Source: Bolinopsis microptera
Taxonomy: Eukaryota > Ctenophora > Tentaculata > Lobata > Bolinopsidae
Length of the DNA stretch: 64,000 nt
Reading direction: 5' to 3'
NCBI RefSeq assembly: GCF_026151205.1
Contig: NC_087072.1
Coordinates: 24,381,799-24,445,798, forward strand
Program-made: the position numbers and the translations under genes
The notes under the pieces: model-generated
Database searches by the model: none
Told to the model about the DNA's origin: nothing
What the model saw: only the letters and a program-made list of their open reading frames with translations
Shown here: one piece after another, positions 21,201 through 31,100 of the stretch
How the letters are laid out: each line of letters starts with the position of its first letter
How positions within the stretch are numbered: position 1 is the stretch's first letter

Positions 21201-23679
21201 GGAAATTCAATTTCTATATAGGCGATTTAATTAGGTGTCATTTTACGAACAGTTTGTTTGCTGTATCAAATTAATTCTGTAGCATCGAACATGGCAGCTT
21301 CTAAGTTCTTTATACTTCTTTGTTTTTTATATGGGCGTGATATAACCTTTTTTTATTTCATACATACATGTTTTTTCATTCACCAGTCACATTGTTGAAC
21401 TTTATATAACAGAACCATCTATTTACCTTCAGATGTACAGGAAGCTTAATTTTGGGAACTAATATTATCTAAATTCGATTAGATAGTAAATTAAGCCACT
21501 TTTCAACTTAATGATAGCATCTCGAATATAATGATGACATAATATACTCGTATTACAATGAGATAACGTTACCCTGTTTAGAAAGAGAATGGTCAATTTG
21601 ACTATATTATTATGTAGTGATTTTACGTATGGAGATATTACCTGGCCATTATCTCTAAATCCATATAGTTTTGTATAGTGCTTATTAAGTAAAAATTTAA
21701 ACTCGGTACTTATAATTGAGTGTTAAAATCAAAGCAACTACATGACAAATATCTACGTATAAATTAAAACTTCAGAATATAATTTGTAACACTTCTTATT
21801 ACCGCCTCCACCACCATATTACACTAAAATATAAACTATAATACACGCTTACTCTTCCCAGGTGGTCCGGGCGGAAATTACCACGACTTTGGAGATTTCC
21901 ACTTCCGCACAGCCGAGGACATATTCGCGGAGTTCTTCGGGGGACGTGACCCGTTTGCTGACATGATGTTTGGACACCAACACACCCGACACTCCAGTGC
22001 AGGGAGCCGGCCCAGGAGCTCCAGGTCTTCCAGATCTGCTTTCAGTATGTAAGTATTACTGTATGTAAGTATTACTGTATGTAAGTATTACTGTATGTAA
22101 GTATTACTGTATGTAAGTATTACTGTATGTAAGTATTACTGTGTGTAAGTATTACTGTATGTAAGTATTACTGTATGTAAGTATTACTGTATGTAAGTAT
22201 TGCTGTATGTAAGTATTACTGTGTGTAAGTATTACTGTATGTAAGTATTACTGTATGTAAGTATTACTGTATGTAAGTATTACTGTATGTAAGTATTACT
22301 GTGTGTAAGTATTACTGTATGTAAGTATTACTGTATGTAAGTATTACTGTATGTAAGTATTATGTATGTAAGTATAACTGTATGTAAGTATTACTGTGTG
22401 TAAGTATTACTGTATGTAAGTATTACTGTATGTAAGTATTGCTTTATGTCAATATTACTGTATGTAAGTATTACTGTATGTAAGTATTACTGTATGTAAG
22501 TATTGCTGTATGTAAGTATTACTGTATGTAAGTATTGCTGTATGTAAGTATTACTGTGTGTAAGTATTAGTGTATGTAAGTATTACTGTATGTAAGTATT
22601 ACTGTATGTAAGTATTACTGTATGTAAGTATTACTGTATGTAACTATGTAAGTATTACTGTATGTAAGTATTACTGTATGTAAGTATTACTGTATGTAAG
22701 TATTACTGTATGTAAGTATTACTGTATGTAAGTATTACTGTATGTAAGTATTACTGTATGTAAGTATTACTATGTAAGTATTACTGTGTAAGGTGCAGAA
22801 TACAGATAACAGTTATGATACTTTCTATGTAATCAATCGGTGGGGTGACATTTGGTTATCTGTGTTGTCAAAAATGTACTAAATATTATTCTTATTTTGA
22901 CATGAGACATTTCACCTATCGATTATACCTAAAATGACATTATATAGTTGTCACGGTTGTGATGAATTGTAGGCCAACAGTTTACAGTTGATTGCCCCTT
23001 AGGTTTGAGGACGATCCTTTCTTCTCTTTCGGTGGTCACGGTGGCGGGTTCGGCGGTGGATTTGGCGGTGGCTTTCCTAGTCATGGTTTTGGGGGCGGAT
23101 TTCCGAGTAATGGTTTCGGCGGCCCCGGACTTGGCGGCTCCTTTTTCAGCTCTTCGTTTGGAAATGGCGGCGCAGGGTTGTAAGTAACTTTAACACAGAA
23201 GCAAAATTATTCAATTATAAAGGAATTCTATGATTTTATTTATATTAACAGTCTGTCTTCAAACTCAAAAGTGATACTTTTGATTACTTTTTATCGATTA
23301 CATAACTTCAGCTCAATGAGCTCAAGCTCGTCGATGGGTGGGCCCAACTTTTCCTCGTCATCCTCTTCTACAACAATAAGAAATGGAAAGAAAGTCACAA
23401 CAAAAAAGGTGAGCATTTAATCTCACGATTATACTTAGTGGTAAAAGCTATAATCAGCAACGACATAATTAGCTGACATTTGTTTTTGTTGCTTGATATT
23501 TAGATATTTAGGGTATTAAGCTTTCGAACAGCATCTTTAATAGGGGGATAATGATTGACGATGGTAAATTTCAGATCGTCCAGAATGGTGTAGAAACCAC
23601 AACAGTCGAAGAAGATGGCAGGTTAATTTCACACATTGTCAACGGACAGGAACAAGTCGAAAGATTGGAATATCGATAG
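9238..23679 (+). CDS. DNAJB6-type Hsp40 co-chaperone (7 coding exons)
   Basis: Exons: 9238-9341, 9512-9621, 9827-9886, 21862-22048, 23003-23179, 23312-23408 and 23575-23679. All junctions are GT-AG and in phase, giving 279 residues. The N-terminus is a J domain (about 17-85) with the HPD motif in [12 protein letters not shown], which stimulates Hsp70 ATPase. A Gly/Phe-rich region ([12 protein letters not shown]), a Ser-rich stretch ([16 protein letters not shown]) and a C-terminal block ([32 protein letters not shown]) follow. That order and tail are those of DNAJB6/DNAJB2-like chaperones, which suppress aggregation through the Ser/Thr region. No zinc-finger domain is present. Intron 3 (12 kb) is hugely expanded by nested genes and transposons. 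Intron 4 begins with a splice-donor satellite. Confidence 0.92.
10123..10797. mobile_element. 675-bp TIR element (MITE-like) in DNAJB6-like intron 3
   Basis: The two ends are inverted repeats. The left end begins TTGGATCCAACATTTTGGGG followed by CACCCGCTA. The right end is its near-complement (TAGTGGGTGCCCC..GATCCAA, ending 10797). Matching covers about 27 bp with a few differences. No transposase is encoded; the interior is mostly a CACGTG minisatellite. No obvious target duplication is seen, so the family is undetermined. It is probably a non-autonomous DNA transposon. Confidence 0.65.
10345..10580. repeat. 15-bp minisatellite of CACGTG E-boxes
   Basis: About 13 copies of a 15-bp unit, consensus AACCATCAGCACGTG, plus one further CACGTG in the flank, give 14 perfect CACGTG palindromes in about 210 bp. 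Because 15 is divisible by three, open frames run through it on both strands (SAREP, VNHQH and similar). They are by-products, not genes. CACGTG is the core site of bHLH factors such as MYC/MAX and USF. Confidence 0.9.
10800..11640. other. intron sequence, no gene
   Basis: AT-rich DNA between the TIR element and the RPA1-like gene. It includes a nested palindromic run of GTTACTAACTAGTAACTAG at about 10840-10885. The open frame 11139-11426 resembles no known protein and is not called. Confidence 0.5.
11781..13420 (+). CDS. RPA1 (RPA70)-like ssDNA-binding protein, DBD-A/B/C
   Basis: Exons 11781?-11809, 11971-12074 and 12204-13420 give about 449 residues. The order matches the three C-terminal OB folds of the large replication protein A subunit: DBD-A ([34 protein letters not shown]), DBD-B (from [15 protein letters not shown] through [11 protein letters not shown] to LAVYGNQ) and DBD-C. 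DBD-C has a zinc ribbon, CPVLLC...YFCRNC, i.e. C-x4-C and C-x2-C. RPA1 coats ssDNA in replication and repair. The N-terminal DBD-F is not visible; upstream exons may exist (an open stretch around 11640-11760), and the start ATG is a guess. It is nested, same strand, in DNAJB6-like intron 3. It is probably a diverged paralogue; transposon-borne RPA proteins exist (Helitrons), but no Rep/helicase is seen here. Confidence 0.75.
13421..14052. other. AT-rich spacer after the RPA1-like gene
   Basis: 3'UTR and intron-like DNA, with no gene seen. It ends with the splice acceptor TTTATTATATTATCAG (ending 14052) that opens the next broken exon. Confidence 0.45.
14386..14570 (+). repeat. Kolobok left terminal inverted repeat
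   Basis: It starts AGGACCAGTTAACTG directly after TTAA. Matching to the right end is best over the first 20 bp, the GTGACAAA block, the CTCTCTAACGCG block and TGACGTCACGAAGTCCCTCA (about 14523-14545). CAGTTAACTG and TGACGTCA are themselves palindromes. Confidence 0.85.
14739..17126 (-). CDS. Kolobok transposase (THAP zinc finger + DDE)
   Basis: A single-exon protein of 795 residues. The N-terminal THAP domain (1-100) has the C2CH zinc ligands Cys4, Cys9, Cys62 and His65, conserved Pro30 and Trp43, and the closing [11 protein letters not shown] block; THAP domains bind the transposon ends. A Cys cluster (CFRCSNCC, 219-226) and a Ser/Thr-rich linker follow. The catalytic region carries the pattern of Kolobok-type DDE transposases: [16 protein letters not shown] (Asp435), [12 protein letters not shown] (Asp501) with [10 protein letters not shown], and NTGALEALH (Glu670). 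The assignment of these three acidic residues is by pattern. The start ATG sits immediately before the THAP cysteines, as is usual. It is divergent from the second ORF, with an 870-bp shared upstream region. It looks functional. Confidence 0.92.
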   Translation of the reverse strand: MSFCAAYNCTKRLGRDESSYRNFIRFYKFPLENNKAYSRTRMWVSRIDREMTHMNFKSMRICSDHFCDDDFVQTTFYRTTIQDPEHWKGIPILLKPDAIPNTIRETGERRTPRPASAVSNTSSINTPVLKVKRTGVKRRLTMTNPIEHIDNLLNVNKSLIDKNDQAIVSLRTPSSSTSSAPTTPVSLGLDVVCPSILDQVQETTLTKTRVKSVYVQTECFRCSNCCKSNNVRDIRENESVVQSLGSEDEIVLDDRDIIYTGSADYSFLPTNSAQNQNALSMSVNKTFTSQKRNINKITPVKSVIVDVEMLLQLFKYCLHCSSPVESIKTNYSGSAVAVECMCLMGHSFVWRSGDMPHRIALLNVRLSAAATLSGLGYSTFETFFKLLELPPLSKPAFYKLVKTWLYPVIARDYALMRTKTIEDLKKCDEVTICGDAQYDSPGYSAKFCTYTLMQCGTDRIVDFLPIQKGQYEGELERNACEEILKMLTEEDQLKITSFVTDAHIGIGKLMRESYPSVQHSYDIWHFGKSLRKKFKKASKKNPKIASWENSLVNHFWWSAQNCNGNPELLMELFHASLFHVLNIHAWGNRRKIHQQFKTLKGTKPYPKPPTLDKLNQKCLHQTLTKGASRKGMWFKIGDSDFEALFKVITNTRMCNSMKKCAKFLNTGALEALHCAKLKYLPKRKAFSMDSTIVLMMLVCIEHNKNLRIGTTSKPRTKVAYSRAQKQYVLKNNYFRDNISYKKSFLELVQNHVKSNTKLPIDLGRYKRKVVPKRFHTAEKPSKVLLEQKRLSRMGK
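17127..17995. promoter_or_regulatory. divergent inter-ORF region of Kolobok with hairpin
   Basis: The 870 bp between the two divergent transposon genes must contain both promoters. Its most striking feature is an inverted repeat at about 17487-17561. The left arm CGGTTCCCACGGCACCATTC pairs with a right arm GGAATGGTCCCGTGGGAAC, and inner arms GGAGCT/AGCTCC flank the loop ACTACTACT. It could be a regulatory cruciform or transposase binding site, or a relic of a nested MITE. No clear TATA box is assigned. Confidence 0.45.
17996..18721 (+). CDS. P2X7-ballast-domain-like protein encoded by Kolobok
   Basis: 241 residues. The first 90 are strongly acidic and Ser-rich, with a [12 protein letters not shown] motif (58-68). 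The C-terminal half matches the cysteine-rich cytoplasmic 'ballast' region of the vertebrate P2X7 receptor as I know it. It has [13 protein letters not shown] (99-111), SYCCSDV (117-122), an [11 protein letters not shown] block (132-142), [10 protein letters not shown] (177-186), and then [19 protein letters not shown] followed by [12 protein letters not shown]. In P2X7 these Cys and His residues form a zinc site. No membrane segment is present, so this is not a channel. ATG 17996 is the first Met of the frame, and a poly(A)-like AATAAA follows near 18823. It lies inside the transposon, divergent from the transposase. A role in transposition or regulation is inference. Confidence 0.8.
   Translation: MANDLDNNSTEHDVQSDSSSAEVTSDSSSEEENENIPDDCGVINNSTSIMYSLAFDPYRLDLSDHDSDQELCKEQDCDTDEEDDDVENRLCAPVSVHSKDWCICGKCETLPEGEVSYCCSDVNVVRDMMETENQCITEHSKFCNFILNRDALEMATYGHKTISYPDKDDQESFHQLLRHTAYRSFLNLLEFHGLGKNNRYRLPACVIQSIRTKYPSISNEYVGFKESEFSSQSNCNTLQQF
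18855..19360 (+). repeat. three 182-bp tandem repeats inside Kolobok
   Basis: Units begin at about 18868, 19050 and 19232 with an ACAACAACAAGGTGATAGCC-like core, then TTTTGGAGAACTAGGGAAATA and a TGAGTGAGTTACA(C/G)GTG block. Most units end GTTCTGGAGGTTAATAAAGA, so each junction carries an AATAAA. The copies differ at only a few bases, so amplification is recent. The short minus-strand open frames at this spacing are repeat artefacts. Confidence 0.9.
19365..19546 (-). repeat. Kolobok right terminal inverted repeat
   Basis: Read in reverse complement it begins AGGACCAGTTAACTGAAAAA and later has GTGACAAA and GTGACGTCACGAAGTCCCTC, as at the left end. It is followed by TTAA at 19547-19550. Confidence 0.85.
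20385..20992 (+). CDS. second RPA1-like OB-fold gene, partial (DBD-A end + DBD-B)
   Basis: The exon opens after the acceptor CAACATTCAG (ending 20384) in the same phase and with the same Gly-Phe codons as exon 3 of the RPA1-like gene at 12204. It reads [21 protein letters not shown], the closing part of RPA1 DBD-A. DBD-B follows: [20 protein letters not shown], then [30 protein letters not shown] and [10 protein letters not shown]. It stops at TAA 20990-20992 without a DBD-C zinc ribbon, so it is shorter than its neighbour. I could not find the 5' exons between 19739 and 20384. The upstream open stretch 20165-20384 is hydrophobic and probably intronic. It may be a truncated paralogue or a gene damaged by the Kolobok insertion upstream. 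Confidence 0.6.
20993..21861. other. end of DNAJB6-like intron 3, no gene
   Basis: AT-rich intron sequence ending in the acceptor ACTCTTCCCAG before exon 4 at 21862. Nothing else is recognised. Confidence 0.6.
22049..22790 (+). repeat. 16-bp satellite of 45 perfect 5' splice sites
   Basis: The unit GTAAGTATTACTGTAT is repeated head to tail from the exact donor site of DNAJB6-like exon 4. I count 45 GTAAGT hexamers by eye; a few units are mutated (GTCAAT, GTAACT) or shortened. GTAAGTAT is complementary to the 5' end of U1 snRNA over eight bases, so every unit is a potential donor. Translation past the true donor soon meets a TAA. The array begins with the functional splice site itself, so the donor seeded the expansion. 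Confidence 0.93.
22791..23002. other. end of DNAJB6-like intron 4
   Basis: Unique sequence between the splice-donor satellite and the acceptor TGCCCCTTAG before exon 5 at 23003. Confidence 0.6.
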
Positions 23680-25044
23680 AGGTGGGTATTTCACGCTTTA
23701 GTCTCTACTGTGATAACAAATCTGAAATTCGGCTAATAGCAAGTTGAGTGATCACGCGTTTCAGACAGTCACTTTCTCGTTCTTAAGTGTGGCTCATTTC
23801 GTACCACTCGGTCACACATTTATAATTTGATGAGATAGTATGGAACACGCATGAAGATGCACAATTTCTGTCAGCACTTTTGGGCGTCTTATTATGCATA
23901 TCATGCGCGCGCGCCCGCAAGACCAGTATCTCATATGAGATTAATTACCTGACGCGCACAAGGCAGGTCGCATGTGTATTAATAATATGATTAAAATATT
24001 GAATGGATCAGGATTACATGCTATGCTCAACTATCGAAACCATTCATCGGTCAGTTCCGGTTTATTGTGTTGTGAAAGCACGTCTCTTGAGGTGTATTAA
24101 AGTACGCTACCTTGCCGCGCGAGAATCTCCGTATAGTTGTTGAGCATGGTATTATTATTACATGGATGATGGAACAGCCAGCAGTCCTGTGGGGCGTCTC
24201 CACCGATTGATCCGATTCGGAATAATTACTTTCACTCGCTATCGAGCGGCTTACTTTTTGTATGTAACCTAGTATGACTAAAGTCTTTTTTCAGGTAAAA
24301 GAAGTAGGAAGCATCTTCCAGAGACCGAGTTTGCACAGATTTATGGTGAACCGAGCTAGGTTAAATACCGAAGCTGTGTGTTAAAACAGTTGCGTTGGTG
24401 ACAAGAATAAGAAGGACTGCTAAGATTGTAGATTATTTGAATGTGTATTTGTCGATTGTGTGTTCACAACTTAATTTCGTTTCAGTATCCCATGAATTTC
24501 ATGAGTAATGTACAATTATAAGAGGGACATGTCATTACATTTTAGTTAATTTAGAGGTATACTCAGTACTATTATATTCGGCCGCGAATAGCTGCCTTTA
24601 AAATATTGATTTTGTTATTTAGAGCCTTTTGCAGCCACTTTTCCGCAGCCGAGATTCTTTCAACCATTCAAGATTTCATTGTTTTCAGTAGACCATCATA
24701 TTTCAACAGAGTTGTCCTACAATTATCTTTCGTGGTCCTCAAGAACAATTTTGCTATTATGACATTTCAGAAGAAACTGTAAACTCGAATATAATAATTA
24801 TAGCGATTATTGACTCTAAACCGTAATAATTATTTTGCAACAAAACTACTTTCTAGCTAAAAGATGTCAAACTCAGTTTAAAATCACGAATTTGCAAAAG
24901 GTTGGTAAAAACAGAAAAGCTTTTATTCCTCCGGTCACATTCTTCAAATATTTGCAAAACTCAGCCCACAGATGGGAAGTTAAAACTACACAGAAACTAA
25001 AAATTGTCTTCAGCTTTTTTTGTCTTCTTTAGTTCATAATAAAT
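23680..25044 (+). other. DNAJB6-like 3'UTR with an intron
   Basis: Two or three bases after the stop a donor AG|GTGGGT occurs, and an acceptor CTTTTTTCAG ends at 24294, so the 3'UTR probably carries a 0.6-kb intron. The terminal exon would run from 24295 to an AATAAA at about 25039. The open frame 24835-25032 lies inside this 3'UTR and is not called as a gene. A stop codon 2-3 nt before a junction should not trigger decay (less than 50 nt). No small RNA gene is recognised in the intron. Confidence 0.5.
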
Positions 25045-25116
25045 AATCCCCAGCCGATTAAAAGAACTTTATCAACATATTTTTTATCCCAGTTCATCTC
25101 AAATAACGAACCAACG

Positions 25117-28100
25117 TCATCGGACAGCAGCGATATTATCTCGTGGCTGCAGGGCCGTTAACAACAGATCCAACGTACTGGGCGGGGTCGAGAGATCTGA
25201 AAAATGTAATAATTTAAACTTAAATCTTGTTAATCCTTTTATAGGAGGGCGATCGTTACCGAAATCGGGTATCTTCATTGAGCACTGGCCATCAAACAAC
25301 CATACTCAATTGTAGTCAATAATTCAGTTCGATCATGAGCATTAAATGTTTGTTAGAACCGAACTTAAAGTAATAACAACTTACAACAGAATATGCCGTC
25401 AACAAATCGAAATAATGATATATAACTAAAATCAGCAATGAAAATATCTCTTACCCAAGCCGATACCAGATAGAGGGGATTCTTGCTCATTTCTATTGGA
25501 TTTTAAAACTTTGTCTGCTTCCGATTGTCTGCTGAAAATGACACACGCCGATCTTGTCCTGAATATTATTGCTGGTTAAAATAATATACTAAATGTCACA
25601 AATTATCTGCGGAAAAATTTATTTTATTCGGACGAATCTACGAATGAAAAATGTATACAATTTTCGCTACTTTACCTTTTCTTTCCTATGTCGAGTTTGG
25701 TTATGTCCACGATTGCACCAAAAGATTGAAAATAATTGAAAAGTTGTTTCCTCGAAACATTCCGACTGAAGTTCTGTACGAAAATTGCTGGACCCCCACA
25801 GTTGAAACCCTGTAAGACATCATTATCGTCCTAAAATTTGGGTAACTTGGTTAGAAAATCTTTCTTCTACGACTCAAAATATTTCAGCATCGCAGATCGT
25901 TGTGTAATCCAAGATACGATTCCGGAAAGCTATGACCTCGTACGGGTGTCGAAGATCTGCATTTGAGAGTAGTCTCAAATTTTGAGACTATGAGCTCAAT
26001 CTTATACGACTTGTCTACGTCCTAAGTGTAACCCGTGGGCCGAAATGCACTAATTGAATGATCGTTAAAATTCTCACTAACGATCGAATCGAGCGTCACC
26101 GAAATTAGGATTACAGTTAAATTACTAATTTAAAGGAAATTTGCTACACTTGGATAACAAGATCTAAAGATTTCGACGAGCAATCAAATTCTAATTCATT
26201 AGACGGTATGAACTTTGGCACTACAAAATTGGGACACTCGATTAGACTGGCTGCACTGTCGATCATTCAACAGATGTACACACACACACACACGTACGGG
26301 TAATGGAAGGTGTCCAAGCACATGGTAAGAACGTGTGTACAGCCGCGCGCGCCGCATTTTGGTTTTACAGAAATGATGAGGATGAAAACTCTAATATAAA
26401 TTCCGCCCAAAATTAAAGCACTTGTTGTAAGCATTAGTAGCTCGGCACGTGTGGGCTGTGCTTGGCGGGTTAGAGTAGTTACGTCATATCAAAGCCAGTA
26501 GTTGGACTACTCAGTTGCCAGTACTTAATTATTCTAAGTATTTATCATTGCTCGGCAGTAATCAAGGTATCTAGAAAGTCACATCATGACGTTCATTCTT
26601 CATAGCACTAAACTACCAAGATGACATTTTCCGTCCTTTACCTCAAAAAACAGCAGTAAGACACTGATTGAAAAAGGAATGCAAATAGTTGTAAGAATCT
26701 TTGAGCGAATCTCTTGGGACTTACATCGACTTCTGATGGAGGAATGATTTTCCATTGACTCGGATCTTCACTTTCTTGGATTGGGTTGGGAGAGGATTTT
26801 CTTGATGATGTTCTGGACTTGGACTGTCGCTCTGGGGAGGGTCTCCTGTGTTCACGTGATCTCTTCTTCTCCACTGGTTTCCTCCTCATTTCATCACGTG
26901 ATCTCTCCCGGTCTCTGGTCTCCTCACGTGACCTATCACGTGGTCTCCCTCCTTCCTGTCGTCTGCACACCCCTCTCCTCTCCTCGTGTCGCACGCTGTT
27001 TCTCGGACCCCGCTCCTTTTCTGGTTCCCCCAGTTCTGCTATTTGTATGCAGTCTAACAGGTCTCTTTTGGCACTTCTCAACTCCCGGAACATGTGGCGG
27101 GCGTTCTTCTCACTGTTTCGTATTTGATCTTTCAAAGTTTTGATGTAATCAGTGACAGGAACAGTTGTCCTGCGATCTGATATCAGCTCTCTTGCATCAC
27201 GGATTCCACCCAGCTTTGCAGCTACTTTTTCAGCTCTATGTCCACGAGAGCTATGAGAGCTTGATAGCACCTAAAAGTGGGGAAATGGGTTGGATTAGAA
27301 ATAATTTTATGCATTATATAAAACATATAAACCCTTAGAATTCGTCACAAAGAAATGAACAATAACACTTTTATATTTTAACACTATTATATAATGAAGA
27401 TAGCAGGTGGGGAGAATTAAATAACGTTAAAGTTTAAATCAGGTTCAAACCTCTTTATACTGTGGTGTTTTGTTATTCTCGTCCACTATTCTGTGCTGTA
27501 CCTTGACCCGTCTACTTCCACCATGTCTAGGCGAGGAATGTCTAGGCGAGGAATGTCTAGCGTCGTCGCGTCTGGTTAAAGATGGCTGTCTGCGTGAGCT
27601 GCTGTTTCCACGGCTCCTAGGATTGAGGTCCTGTCTGCGGTGCGCACTGTCACGCGCACTGTCACGCGTGCTGTCACGTGCACTGTCGCGCGCACTGTCA
27701 CGTGACAGTGCACCTGACGACTCTCTGTGTCTGTCTTGTGATGTGGTGTGACGAGAGCTGGCGAACGGACTAGCTTCTCTCGAGTGGATCCTGATGAAAT
27801 TAGTTGAACTGTTATTTTTATTTGCTGTTTTTGTATATTTGTCAGAATTTGAGAGTATGGTAAGACTGATTATTTAGTCATTTCTGATAATTTCAGACCC
27901 CCATTCCCCTCCGTAATCCATCTTAAACATAGATTTTTTGTCCATATTACACTAGCGTAAGCTTTACCTTACCTCTCTCCACTATACGGAATTTTGTCAA
28001 GATTAAAACACAACATTTTTCGATTGAAAACCTACCAAACCGATTCATTTAATCAAATATTGTAATTCTAAATACCTCTCTTCTCTATGGTCTCTACTGC

Positions 28101-31100
28101 GATTCCTATGAGAACTATCGTGATGTCTGGAGACAACTCTGGTCCTGGAACCATCTAGCCGTCCAGCATTTCTGCGGTGATGTGATTTCTCGCGATGAGG
28201 TGATCTTTCTCGGTGACGGGAGCTTTCCCGACTCCGGTCCTGTTTAACAGCAACTGATGTGAGTCTCTTAGCCTTCTTTGGTGGCGGAGATAGTCCGGAC
28301 CTGAAATAAAATGGTTAAAAGATATGGTGATGTTCGAGCTTGTTGAATTTTATATCAAGCTCCAATAAACAGAATGTAAGCTCGACAATGGCAGCTGAGC
28401 CCCGTAGTAATAATCTTACCACTACAATTTCGAAAAGCTCTATAATATTCCTTAAGAATCTAGTGAAAGGAGCTGTTACATCAGATGCGCTGGACTTAAA
28501 ACTACCAGGTGTTCACTGTTCAGATATTAACTGTTACTCAGGTGTTACAAAGAGAGGGGCCACTGTAAAAACAAAGCTACACTCAGTGAGCCAGGCTACA
28601 ATTGCCAGGAAGATGCGAATTATACTTCTATTATATTTTACTTGAGTCCTGGACGTGGAGGGACGGTTGGAACATGTTGCAATACCTGGACATTTACTGC
28701 TGACTAAGAGTTGAGCAATGTATATTGGTTAAAAGTGATTTAAACATTTGATTCGAGATGTAAGAACCGCAGAGGTGACTGATGTGTCCATGACCTGGGT
28801 ACCCCTACAATCTACATATGGGTTCTCAATAACTTACCACATGATAGTGATGATACGCTCAACAAACAAAATTTTCTTTAGATCCTACGGCCATAAAATG
28901 ATAAATAATAGAAAGAACGCAAGTAAATTTAACCTTAACTGAAGGGAGAAAGGAACAAAAAAGTTAATTGTTTTTCTTTTCATTACAATCTATAACTTAC
29001 TGGCACACAGATGAGACAGACATGGAAACTAACGAGAGATAAACTATAAAACTGAATTAGAGGAACAGAAACACAACAGTTAGGACACTTATTTTAACGC
29101 TTGATTGGCACAGATTTAAGGGGCAATGAGGTATGAGAACTGGTTACCAAAGGAATGTTACCAATTCAAAGTAACTCAGCAAATTGACTTCGTAATACGA
29201 TACTTACCGTTATTAATCAAGCAAAACATTACCAACATTACATTAATAGCATGGTTAGGCATTTAACGTAATTAGGTACTTTGCATCGACTCAGTAATTA
29301 CGGATAAGACTCAAAAGGGGTATCCACTACATATTTACTTGCAGGTACCACCCGTATTCACACTCAGACCTGAGTTTAGTCATTTTCCGATACGAGATTG
29401 GGGACGGGTTCTACAATTAAACAGACAACAAACACATATTTACTTAAGTCTAGTTATACATTACTTATCATATTTTATTGAACTAAGGTGTAGTATTTAT
29501 ATTGCCAGATCCCAGTTCAATTTGTAACGGAGTTTTATATTAACAGGAAACGATGTAACTGAGTCGATATATTTTAATGTTGCCATGGGGTGGCAAGCCT
29601 CCATACATGATACATCGTGGTCCGGTAGTTTCATTGCGTTAATATAACTATATGGGTTCTCAATAACTGACCACTTGATACGGTCAACAAACAACCTTTT
29701 GTTTATCCCATGATCGCCAATTAGTGTAGATACCACGGCCCAGTGGGCGGCAGTGGCCCGCCTTTAGATGATAAATATTACAATGAACTCATAGGATGTG
29801 GCCAGAAACCTATAATAAGTTTATAGCAACCTTGCAATGAGTTATAAATCATCTGATAATAATAATGACCAAAATTAAAACTTTAAATATTACAGTTTAA
29901 CAGACTGTACTAATAAAACCTAGACAATAATAATAGAAAAACCAATAGAAAGACCCCTACAATAATACAACACCATCAAACCACCCAACTATAAACCTAA
30001 GGAGCCTAGTTACCTGGAGCCATCAGAGAGATCGTACTCTGAATACTTCTCAACACTGCTGGGTGGGGAGGGGTACAATCTGAGGGGTACGATCTGCGCG
30101 CTCTCTCCTGAAGAGGGCGGGGTTTGTTAAAGGATGAGGGGACCTTAGAATTTACTTCCAAATATTCGCGTTTAAGTCCTGTGAAAGTGTGTAGAATCAA
30201 AAAATACGCCGGACTGTGAAATCGATAATTCGTGCAATATCACGCCGCGCTCCTATTGGCTGATAGCAATTTTGGGCTGTGACGTCACTTATGTGTTAAG
30301 ACCAACGTGCGCGCGCACCCTTTGCTCGTGTCAACATTTTGTTCTGTTCTGTTTTAATTACGTCGTGTTACCTTTGGCGTTTGCGAGAGCGGTATCTTTG
30401 GTTGCACTGAATTAGTCTAAGTTACGAATAATTCTCTTTAATAATAATAGTTAAATGTAACTCAGAAAAGGCTTTCTTGTAGTTGTATAGTATAGTAGGT
30501 ATTTCTATTTATAAATAGCTAAGATAAGTAGCATCTGCTAACTAAACCACAAACTGCTATTTTGTTTTGACTTGTTTGAAACCCGATATGGACACAATTA
30601 AAAAGAATGTATGATGTAGTAGAAGACATTTCTATCTGAGTACGCACGTGCGGTTTGACACTGCGCGTGTACCGGCCTTTAGTTGTACACTCATTTATAA
30701 TTTACCGTTTTAGTTTGCTGTGACTTGAGTGTAAAGCGTAACGAATGTGGATGTGTTCGTCTGCTATGCTTGGTATAATATTGCTTGGTGTAATAGTTGC
30801 AAATCTTGCTTACGTTATAAGTAGTGTCACATAGTGAGTTAGAACTTAAAAGCTTGGTGCTTGTCCAACTGGAATGAAGACATGCATTTCATACCTACCC
30901 GATCCATTTTTATTAGGACCGTGTTGTGTTGATATGACATGTTGATATATCAACTGTGGTACGAAACAGGGAGTTGCTAGGTGTTACGTTGGGAGCTATA
31001 AATATACATAATTTACATGCCTTTCTTTGTGACTCTAATCTTATTCCAGGTGTATCTCGGCTCATGGTTATCGTAGGGTGATAATTCTTTTTTCAACCGG

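Noticed and set aside
22049-22790. CRISPR-like regular array
   Set aside because: Units are contiguous 16-bp tandem repeats without spacers, in a eukaryotic intron. It is a satellite of splice donors.
24835-25032. 65-residue frame
   Set aside because: Lies within the DNAJB6-like 3'UTR, Lys/Phe-rich, no motif.
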